From the NCBI RefSeq assembly GCF_032854445.1, contig NC_088303.1, positions 27,321,265 to 27,385,264 of the forward strand: a stretch of DNA of 64,000 nucleotides. The letters are read 5' to 3'. A program made the position numbers and the translations under genes. The DNA is from Liolophura sinensis (taxonomy: Eukaryota; Mollusca; Polyplacophora; Chitonida; Chitonidae). Under the pieces are notes generated by a model. That model did not search any database and was not told where the DNA came from. It saw nothing but the letters and a program-made list of their open reading frames with translations. Below are positions 39,501 through 51,500 of this stretch, piece after piece; position 1 is the stretch's first letter; each line of letters opens with the position of its first letter.

Positions 39501-39559
<59 letters not shown>

Positions 39560-42500
39560 ATATATACATTTACTACATTGCTGACACAAAACATTATCAT
39601 TGCTGTAATTTCAGTCTTGCATAAGTTTCTATGATGTAATGTTGGTTCCACCAGGAGATATCAATTCCACAACTTCATTGGGCAGAAGTAAACTTTCCAG
39701 GAGCAATCATATCAGAACTTATTTCTACCTTGAAAGTGATAACACATACTTCGCTTACTTGTACACTGTAGGGGTTCAGTCCAAACTTTACAACTACATG
39801 TATTAGTTATTCAGTTAATATTGAATCAGAGTTTTACTCCAAACTCAAAATTTATCAAGAGATTATAGCAGACTGATTAATTGGTATTTAACACTGAATT
39901 CAAGAATTTTTCACTTTATATGATGGCAGTCAAGTTTTTTTTTTTGTGGAGGTTACTTATAAAACCTGTATCCTTTGTCAGGTACCGGACAATTATTTAT
40001 TTGTTTATTTGGTTGGTGTTTTACATCATACTCAAAAATATTTGACGTATATGACAACAGCCAGCATTATTGAGGGAGGGGAAATCAAGGGTCTACCATC
40101 TGCAAGTTCCTGCCAGACCTTTCTATGTGCAACCAGAGAGGAATTAAGTCAGTATGAGTTGGACTTGAACTCACAGCGAGCACAATGGTGATAGGCCCCT
40201 GGGTAACGGACTAACATCCTCGCTTAAAGCCACAGTCAAAACAGCGAGAACTAGATTCTAACAAGCGCCTTCACTGTTCCTCACGTGACAGTGGAGCTAG
40301 TGCTTTCACAGTCTGAGATGAGAATATTGCGCGGTCACTAAGGTCAAGACATAACTCTGAAAGATTGACTTTACCTCTAACTTGGTTAAGTTCACGGTGG
40401 TAACATCTCCTAATTTCAGACAGCTATCACAATCCATAAATCTGAAAATAAACCATGTTAAACTGATAGATCAAAAGTTCATCCATGTTTCACTGAAAAA
40501 AAAAAGCTTTACAACCTTGAGTAGTGTGACAGTTAATTTATTTATTTATTTCACTGGTGTTTTACAGCATACTCAACAATATTTCACTTATTCGACAGCT
40601 GCCAGCATTATGGTGGAAGGAAACTGGGCAGAGCCCTGACCAAACTCCATTCATCCGCAGGTTGCTGGCAGACCCTCCCAGGTGCCACCAGAGAGGAAGC
40701 CAGCATGAGCTGCAACCACATTGGTGAGTCCTGGGTCATTGCCAGCCATCTCCTCCCTAACTGTGACAATTATACAAGACATTAGACCATTTGTTGCAGG
40801 TTGATGGGTACCTCTGCATAAGTTCTTTTTCAACACATTCAATTTTTTTTATGCTGTGCGCTTATTTTAAACCATTTAATTTTAAAGAATGTAATAAGCA
40901 TTGAGGCTAACCCCATCACTTTTTACATGACGTTAAAATGAATGGTAACAGCACATTCTAAACATTTCTCTACCATTTTCTAACAACATTTTCAACCAAA
41001 GTCAATTACTTGTTCTCTTCTTTCGCTCGCAGTTCAAGCAATCTAGTAATGACTTTATGCTGTAAAAAGAAAAAAGAATTAAATCTCATGTGAAATGTCA
41101 AAGGCTAAATGTTTTCAATATTTCTGAACACCAAGTTACATTATCTATTTTTTCAAAAAAAGGAGATTAAAAAATGACATGTACATGTAAAAGTTCAATC
41201 ACTCATTTGTCAGTCAGTCACATTACAAAACAGCTGCACACAGATCTGGATGACACTTTGTTCACAGGTGTGACCTGGATAACAATCAGGATCTCAACTT
41301 ATTAATAAATTCTTCATTATTAAGAGAGTTATGAGATAAATGCAGAGTTTTGTCCCTTTGTAGCGTTCACGGCCATGTACATTTTGCTTAGTGTGGCGCA
41401 TTTCACCCGCATATAATTAGCCGAGGCACAGACAATATTGCACAGTGGAGGCTGAATATCATAAATCATGAAAATGTTACCCATGAGACATTATTATTTC
41501 CACCTTTCACAAGAAAAGTGTTTATGATCTACAACATTCCCTGTGCAATATTCTATTTATTATTTATATTTTGGCAATATCACGATTCTGTGTATTTGAA
41601 CAAGTTTCGGCAAGGTTTTCAGCTGTAGGCCATCTTTGACAACATACAGCGTGACATCGCACATGACGTCTTGTTGTGTGACATAGGAATGTTAAAGCTG
41701 ACGGAACTTGTCATTATGACGTCATTCCGCTGAGCTTGACATGGAATGTCATAAACCTAAACGGTGTTTGGGTGTGTAATAACATAAGTGATGTCTAACT
41801 AAGGCAGTGAGATATCACTTTAATCAGTGCAGAAAATCCTGAAATTTCATGTTTAATAATAAAATATCATATTACACACAGTTGACCATTTAGGATATGC
41901 GTAAATCAGTCAGGAGATTTGTCAGGTACTGTACTGTGCCACGGTAAAGTGAGAAATTATTAAGTACACCAATCAAAAAAACAAAATACGTATGAATACA
42001 ATCTAGTACTGGCAAATGAAAGTTGGACCATCATGCACATTTTGAACATGCACTGATTATGTAAAGCGTTTTTTTTCCTTATTTACATACATACACATAG
42101 CCAGTAAATCAGAAAATATTATTTTGATCTCTCTTAAATGTTCAAGAGGTTATCAAACTGACTGTGCTGCTCACCATTTTCTCTGCAGCTGTGTCCTGGA
42201 TAAATCTTGAACCATGGCCTGGTTTTCCCGGACACTTCACCCGCAACCCTGTAACACAGGCAACAGTCACACGTGATCATGGCAACCTCTATACTATAAG
42301 CAAGATACCATACCAACAACTATTACTGTATCAAACTGATATGAATTCCAAATCAGAAAACACACATCATGAATGTCATTAGAGGTTGCAGAATCTTAGT
42401 GATTCTGGTCAATATGAAACATGCGTGGCCACCTTGCATAAAAAAGTACTTAACCAAGGCATTTAACTATTCCAAATGTTACCTGATATCAATTTTATTT

Positions 42501-45500
42501 ATATGCATTTCTAGAGGATTGTTGATTAATGCTCAAGAATTTTTCTCCTAATATACAATGTTTTATGGACACAGAAAATTTTTAACATTTATTTATTTAT
42601 TTGTTTGTTTGATGTGTAACATCATACCCTAGAATTACCATGTATTTGAATTATGGGAGGAAGAGACTAGACTGTCTGAAGTGTTACCCTGAAGCTGGCA
42701 AAATGTACATGTACATTAAAATGTCATCATGTTGTGAGAAATGAAACCCACACAGTTAGGGCATCCCAAAAAGAAAAGAACGGCAATGAAGACGCTATAC
42801 CTGTTTAATTATTATACTGTGTGTTTTTGAGACACTACCCTGCCCAATGATTAGCTGCATGTGCCGCACAACTGTACAATCGGATTTGCAAGATATGCAT
42901 GTTGTACAAATAGAGGTCTGTTGACAAGTCAAAAACACTGCAACAAAACAAAAGGAATGGCTCACTGTTGCACTGTAAGTCTTGTATGAGAAGTAGTTTA
43001 GTGGCCTAGTGGTTAGCAGTGCTAATGCAGCACGATGACCCGACAGCCTCTCACCAATGCAACCACTGTGAGTTCAAATCCAGTTCATCCTGGATTTCTC
43101 TTCAGTCATTAGTGAAGGTCTGCCAGCACCTTGAGGATGGTCATGGGTTTACCCAGGCTCTGCCCAATTTTCCTCCCACCATAAGTGCTGACCAAAATCA
43201 TATCAGTGAAATATTCTTGAGTGAAAGGGTGCAAAGCTCCAATCAATCAAATAAATAAATAAATGAAGCAGTTTTGTAAGTACCCACAGGATATGTGAGG
43301 ATAAATTACATAATTACAGAGAGAGGTTAAAATTACCAGGCACACATACTAGTTCTGCTGATCTTTTATTACCTACACAAAGATGATCGCTCTCCATAAA
43401 ATACAGTGTAGCTGTCAGTGGGACTTGCCAGGCCTGAAACACAAAGCACACCAGTGCCTAATACATGTAGATAGAAAACTGTCAACATACTGTTTTTCAG
43501 CTAAAGTTTAGCTTTTTTTTTCAGGTGACACATTATGCTTTCATCCAACTTATAGAGCCAATTAAAGAGGGGTAGTTCCAATAACATCGTCCAAATCTAA
43601 GAGTGATTTTGAAAGGAAACTGATAAAAGTCTAGAACATATACAAGTACAAGACCAAAGACGGAGTAATCATACTTGTCAAATTTTAATACATGTACTGT
43701 ATTTCACCTAAAGTTTAGCATTTTTAAAATGACACATTTTGCTTGATTCTCACTGTTATAATTGTCCACAATGCATCAGGAGAAGTGCAATTTTCTCAAC
43801 CTGATCGCACATGGCAGCAAAGACCAGTTTCCTTACTTGTACAGATTTTGACCTTTTTACACCAAAACTTCTTCTACAAACACACAAGTATTTTTTTTTT
43901 CATTTATGTACTTGATTGGTGTTTTACGCTGCACTCAAGAATATTTCACTTATACCACAGCGCCCAGCATTATGGTGAGAGGAAACTGGGCTAAGCAGAC
44001 CGTCCAACATATGCCTGGAAAGTGACCACACTGGTGATAGGCTCCTTTGTCATTGCACCGTGCTGGCATGCTAGCGCCTTTGGCCACACATGTAAAGGTT
44101 AATTATCACACAGATATTTCCAAGTATGTTCACCTTCATCTAAAACAAATCCGACATTGAGCTGTTTAAAACGTTCATCCTTGACGAAGACAGGCATACC
44201 TGTGTAACCTCCAATCTCCTCATCTGTTGAGTATATACCATGTGCATATAAGTAAACTGTTGTGATAATGATATGATGTAAACGGACAATCATGCAAGAT
44301 TCAAAATAATATCTGCTTAGAAATATCCTGTAGTTCATTTTTGGATTAACCGATGGAAAAAGATTTCTGTAATTTACAGTAAAAAAAAAATCAAATGCAA
44401 TTCTTACTGATGTTAAACAACGAAATATGCATATATAAATATGTCTGAACTATGTCATCAAATGGGATGAACATCTGTAAAGACCCACAACTTATACTTT
44501 AAAATGATGTCATCCACGGCTCATGGTTGTGACATGAGTTGTGTTATGAGTTGTGACACGAGTATGTTCCACACCATGTGTCTCTGATCTTAGACGCGTT
44601 CATATTCAACACTGCATGCAGTGGGAAAGTCCAAAGTATATTAATAAACATAATTTCATACTGAGCTTTTAAAAACGAGTGAATGACAACATTCTGACTC
44701 TTGCAATGTACATAGCCTTGAAATACATGTAGTATATTAAAGAGAAACAAGAATGCTTCATGAACCATGTTTTAGCACATGTACATGTAGAGGCAGTTCA
44801 CAGTTGTTCAATGTTACTACCACCTGATGTACCCTTAGCATGGCTTAGCAAAGTGCCTTAAATTCAACCCGGTGGCTGTCAGAGTGTAATTTAACACGCA
44901 GAATTTTTACATCAATCTGCTCAGAAAACTAAGTGAAACCTCAGATCTTAATCTTTATTTTTAAAAGGTCGCATAAATACCGGTATATGTGATGACTTCT
45001 ACCACAGTGAGGATATAGAACCGCTGAATGTACAAACCTGGTACAAAAGACAAGTGAATGGTTCTCAGCAATCTCTTTCCAGAATTCTTCAATCTCCGGA
45101 TAGCCTCAATATACCTGTTGACACACACACACAACCATTCAGTTCTGGGAACACTGTAATTTGTATCATACCTCTTCCACTTCATCCAGAACCATAACAA
45201 AGTATAAGTAACAAAGAAGCTTTTACTGTCTTATACACCCAACCTGTTGACACACACACGAGCATTCAATTCTGGGAACCATAACAAAGTATAAGTAACA
45301 AAGACGTTTTTATTGACTTATACGTTCAATATCCTTTTCTGATGAAGTGTTTATTTTCCATTGAAACATACATGACAAATCATTTGCTGGAAACAACTTT
45401 CACAGGGTTCCTATCAGTAGCTAAAAATAAATTTTAAGAGCTTTTAATGAGAATTCAACCTTAAATTTCAAGAACGTTAAGGGTCAAGGCTCACTTGTAA

Positions 45501-48500
45501 CCCAATTGAAGTTAGAATGCCCTAGGACAGGCCTTTGATATCGGGGTTAGCAGCTAGTTTCAACCATTTATCTTTTGTATTTATTCATAAAAAAAAATAC
45601 TTTCACCTTGATACAACCAACACTAAAATGATACAGGAACATCTAAATATCTATTAAAAAATGCTTTGCATCTAAGAACAAGAAGGTTAGAAATATTTAA
45701 TTAAAATTTTAGTATCAATAAGATGTAGATTCTGATCATGTCTCATACCAATGAGGTTGAATATGCAGGGCTTTGTGGGCTATCTGGACAGGTGTTCTGA
45801 TCATGTCTCATACCAATGAGGTTGAATATGCAGGGCTTTGTGGGCTATTTGGACAGGTGTTCTGATATTGTCTCATACCAATGAGGTTGAATATGCAGGG
45901 CTTTGTGGGCTATCTGGAGAGGTGTTCTGATCATGTTTCATACCAATGAGGTTGAATATGCACGGCTTTGTGGGGTATCTGGACAGGTGTTCTGATCATG
46001 TCTCATACCAATGAGGTTGAATATGCAGAGGTTTGTGGGGTATCTGGACAGGTCTCCTGATCACGTCTCACACCAATGAGGTTGAATATGCAGGGCTTTG
46101 TGGGCTATCTGGACAGGTGTTCTGATATTGTCTCATACCAATGAGGTTGAATATGCAGGGCTTTGTGGGCTATCTGGAGAGGTGTTCTGATCATGTTTCA
46201 TACCAATGAGGTTGAATATGCACGGCTTTGTGGGGTATCTGGACAGGTGTTCTGATCATGTCTCATACCAATGAGGTTGAATATGCAGAGGTTTGTGGGG
46301 TATCTGGACAGGTGTTCTGATCACGTCTCACACCAATGAGGTTGAATATGCAGGGCTTTGTGGGCTATCTGGACAGGTGTTCTGATATTGTCTCATACCA
46401 ATGAGGTTGAATATGCAGGGCTTTGTGGGCTATCTGGACGGGTGTTCTGATTTTGATCAGTCTTTTTTTTTCACCACAAATTATTCTGACATGTACCAAA
46501 AACCATTCTTGTGTTTGGTCCAAAATCATCAATCAAATAATATAATCAAGTACTTAATTGTATACATTAATTTCACATTCTTGAATTACGGTGATTAAAT
46601 TTTTTAGGCTATGAGATTTGCACCCCTACATGTTGTTGTTCCACAAAAACAAGTCAAGAATCAAAGCAAACCTGCTGTGAATAATACTCACTGTATTCCT
46701 ACACACTTCATATCCTGCAGAGGAATAAACAGCACACGATTATATTTATTTATTTATTTGTTTGATTGCTGTTTTATGCTGTACTCAAAAATATATCACT
46801 TATATGATGGCGGCCAGCATTATAGTGGGAAGAAACCGAGCAGATCGTGGGGAAAACCCACGACCATCCGTAGGTTGCTAGGAGACCTTCTCATGTAAGG
46901 CACATGATGCCGTATACTTGACACATACAGGATATGTGTATTATCATATTGTCATGACACTGCAGGATAGAAGGCCTTTCACTGTCACCACATTTTACTA
47001 TGTGCATACACATGTACATGTAGTGGGTTACTAAGTACAAAGGTCATCCGTGGCTGACGGGGTTAGCACCCCAGCATGGTGCAATGACCCAGGAGCCTCT
47101 CACCAATGCGGTCACGGTGAGTTCTAGTCAAGCTTATGCTGGCTTCCTCTCTAGCCGTACGTGGGAAGTGCCATAAACCTGTGAATGGTTGTGAGCTTCC
47201 CTCCGACTCTGCCCGGTTTCCTCCAACCATATTGCTGGCCGCCATAGTATAAGTGAAATATTACTGAGTACAGTGTAAAACACAATCACATGAACAAATT
47301 TAAATAGCAGAACCAAGGGTTCTTTGGGACTTCTTTGTCCTTAAATATACATCCTTTTTATTTTGTAATCTACTCATGTACATCAGACTCATTAAAAGTT
47401 TATCAAAAAATTACAGTTAGCCACAGCTACAAAATTCAGAATGAATAACTTGTATTCCATAAACCTGTTTAAGATATGGATGTCAAAATCTATAATGCTT
47501 CAAATTTGAACCAAAGAACCGAAGAGTGTATGCACATTTGCAATTAAACAAACTATTAAGGGGTACTGGTAATGAAAAGCATTTACCAGATCATGTGTTC
47601 TAATGAGAACAGAAACCAGTGTGAGTGCTGATTTTGTGCAACGGTTTAGCAGGTAAGAATTATTATCAACTTGATTTTTACATATCTTCACTGACAAATT
47701 AATGCTGAAAATTGTTTTTTATATGTCCTCACTGAAATATTTATGATAAAAGTTGTTTCCCCCCCCCCTTAAGAGGAAGTCCACTATAAAGCCTTCAAAC
47801 ATTCTTTAAAAAGTTTTATCATAAATGATTTATGATTGCATGGTAGTGGTAATAATCCCCCACATCATGACATGTCACATTGTTCCTGAAACCATTATTT
47901 TTTGCAGTGAAAAAATCGCCTTACCTGCGATCCACGGGCATAGATATCTCCATTATCCATCTTATCTGCACTGAAGGGATCTACTTTCCAGTGTTCCTGG
48001 AAAACAAAACAACAATGGTTCCAAGTCTTCCTCAAGCAAACAATAATCACAGTCCTTCTAATAAAGCACTACCATATAACTTAGGAGATCAATGTAATTA
48101 ACTTCAAATTTCAGATACAGTGTCCAAAAGCCTTTCATAAAATTTAACTTAAATGATTCTAATGACCTTGAAGAAATAGGTCAAGGTCACTGAAAACCAA
48201 CAGGGTTCTTTCTCACGACAAAGTGTAGGTGTGATTATGTTTGGTGAACTTGGGATGAAGTCTTTAGGGGTAGTGTTAATGAGAAAATGCACTAAAATAC
48301 TGTAATACCCTGGGTCAATACTGGCCATGGTGTGAAAAATATTGTAAATGGCTTGCTATGGATTTTAGAAATCCAATTTCTGCTCTCATACTCGTTATCT
48401 TACCATAAAGACAGGCACGACATCTGTGTGAGAGTTGAGTAGGAGACTGGGCAGGGACGGGCACTCTCCTGGCCAGCTGAGTACAAATACACGTCGACCT

Positions 48501-51500
48501 GAACTCGGCTGAAATAAATAATCCATCAGAAATATTACTATGATGCAGTTCCATTTCATTTTGAATTGAATGTGTCAAAATAATATTAATATATCTACAG
48601 CACATTGTTTGTTTGCTTGAGACGAATTTACAACTAGTCAACTTCTGAAATCTGACAGTGGTACCCTTCATAACAATAAGCTCACACTCCAGTCATCCAG
48701 ATAACTGGCACTCCAGCTCATACCTAATCAGTGAGTCACTGTGAGTCACAGTAGATATACATGTACACCATTACCATGATGAAGACACCGTATAGCAACA
48801 TGACACCTCACCATACAGTAGATCACATGAGATTTAAGGGTCTCTTTTAAGGTACAATATGATGTGCATTCTTTACATAAAAATAAGGCATGCACATAAA
48901 ATGTTATTACAAAGATTGAAACAGTGTTTTTGTGTTTCCTGACATGACTTGACATGTGCCCCACCACTTTGACTCCAGTGACCTTGGCATTGTTCAAGAT
49001 TTCTGTACAAAATCTGCTAGTGGTGGCAGTGATGTAAAGAAAAGTGAACACATAGAGCTGTGCAATAAGAAACATGATACAATACTGGTACATGAATATT
49101 TAACCAATAAATTATGAGCGATTTTAACCCCTTCTTAGTAAAGTAGATGTTATGTAGTTTGGGAAATACAGATCTCCCATTCAAAGTTACATATAACTGG
49201 CATCTGCCGATTTCTGTGAAGCTCTGGATGGGGACTGGATCTACACCACAAATACATGGCAGATTTATTAAAGTCAACATGCATTTTCACCCAAAATTAT
49301 TTACACGTGGGGTTTCTGACCTGAATAATCTGGTAAGAGAGGTCCAGCTCTTCAGCCATCTTCGTCAGAAAGGCCAATGCTCCATCTAAATTTACAAGAT
49401 ATTATTTTCAGCCATACCAATGACCATAAATACAGTCTGCAGGGAGATATACATGTAAATGATGCAAACAATGAGGCTAGATCTCCTGAAAGGTCATTAT
49501 TAAAAATTTGATAACCATGCATAACCTGAATGACCTTAACAAAAGACCATATTCTAATCTTAAGTTTTATTGGGATTTTGATAAACTAAATTAATTCTAT
49601 TATTATTATTTATCTCCCAATGCTAATTTTCTTAAAATCCTTACTAACCTAAGCCAAAAAGAAAAAAATAGTTTCCTGTAGACTTTGTAAGCACTCTGGG
49701 ACCTGCCTAACACTTTAACAGAATTTTGTGTGAAGCGCCTTTGAAAACAGAAATGATTTTTGTAAGTTTTAAGGAATGGTGTTTGCTAATGACTTTTAAA
49801 GCTTTGAAGTTGAAAATAACTACTATTTTCTAAGCTTTAAATGGATTTATAAAGCTTCAAAAATGTGGAAAATGGTATCTTGCATTATTTTACTAAAGTT
49901 TTTCCGCTAATTTGCAATATAAAGGAAAAAGTTGTAGAGAATTGTTGACAAAATTTCAGGTGAACTCAACATCTAATCATCTAATATAAGGAATGAGGCT
50001 GTTTGATTACCATGGTAACTGCTGAAAGGCATGACCTTCTGTATTTATGTACACTACGTCACAAATATACAAACTGTAGCAGAAAATGGGAAATCGGCAA
50101 TCTGGCTACCATGACCACAGAGTGGACAAATGTGATTGGGTGTGACATATATTTTACAGAGATATATTTCTAGTGCTTATACTAGCAGTAGCTATAGTGG
50201 AAATTTCGCTTTGTTGTAGAGTGCTGGGCCCAGTTTCACAAAGACATACATGTGTAATAATCACACATATAGGACAATGGTACAGTAATAGTGACGTCAA
50301 AAATATCGTACAAAAAAAGGCGTACACCGCTTTGTGAGACTGGGCCCTGGATTTCAGGTGAGGTGATTTAAGCTCAAATGCTATTGTGACAACATTGTAT
50401 ATTCTTCCCCGCTTACTCTGGTGCTGTAATCAACCAGGTTCTAAATGTCTGGTTCTGGGCTTGTCAACGTAAGTGTGTCTTGGGTGAAGGGAAGGATTTA
50501 AGTGGGGAGCAGTTTAATGGTAGCAGCTTCCCAGTGCTTATGGTAACGTGCGCTGCATAACTAGTGGAAATTTCCCATTAGGTCACTTAGTAGAGTTCTG
50601 CGGCCACTTTAAAAAGCCTCGTAAATTGATTTTTCATAACTTTTCTCTTAAATGATGTCGTCTTACAGCCGGGGTACAACCTAGACAATGTTTTATATGA
50701 CAAAAAAGTCATGAGAAATACGACTTACGAAGATTTGTGAAGTGGACTCTGGACTTTGGCTAGGGTGATGTGAGTTAAAATCATTCAATCATTACACTTG
50801 TGCTATAACCAAAAGGGTTGTCAAGAGTGTGGGGCTTTGGGCCTGCGAACTTCTTAAATGAGTGTAGTTCTTAAAAGGAGACTCGAGGACGAGCTACACA
50901 GAAGGTCAAAATGACAGTAGGGCGTATCGTTTTCTTCTGTGAGGTTACAGTGCGTGTATACTTCATATCTGTTTTATGAGCACACATACACAGATAGTGC
51001 GAGACTCAATGACAAGCTACACAGAAGGTTGGTCGAAAAAAAGTAGAGCGTTTAGTTTTCTTCTGTTACATTGCAGTGTGTGTGTTCTTCATATATGTTT
51101 TATGAGCACACATACACCGATAACTGTGATGTAATAAAAGGAAGAACAAATGAGTTCACAGCTTTGATCGTCTTCATATAGACGAGAAGGAGTTACAAGA
51201 CAAGTTACAGGAGCTGGCTTCTACTGCGCGCTTGTACCAGCAGCAGCTAGTGGGAATTTCTCTTTGGGTCAGCTTGTAGATCGAGGGATCCTTAAACTGT
51301 TACAAATGTATTGTCCCCCAATAAACAGATAGGGTGATATGCATATGCTAAACAACTGGAGCTGCAGCCCAGACACCATGCAATACAGACAGAGAAACAG
51401 ACAGTCAAAATGTGACATTTATTTGTTTATTTGATTAGGGTTTTATGCTGTACTCAAGAATATTCCACTTAAACGACGGCAGCCAGCATAACGGTGGGTG

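Larger units (their letters stand above)
24270..39950. repeat. Segmental tandem duplication, copy A side (matched parts)
   Basis: Stretches at about 24.27-26.34, 32.85-33.25 and 33.48-39.95 kb recur in the same order and orientation at about 53.15-54.33, 54.34-54.71 and 54.72-63.99 kb. Similarity by eye is about 85-93 percent in the first parts and higher across the ACY1 exons and introns. The offset of the leftmost match implies a unit of about 29 kb (24.27-53.15). Confidence 0.9.
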
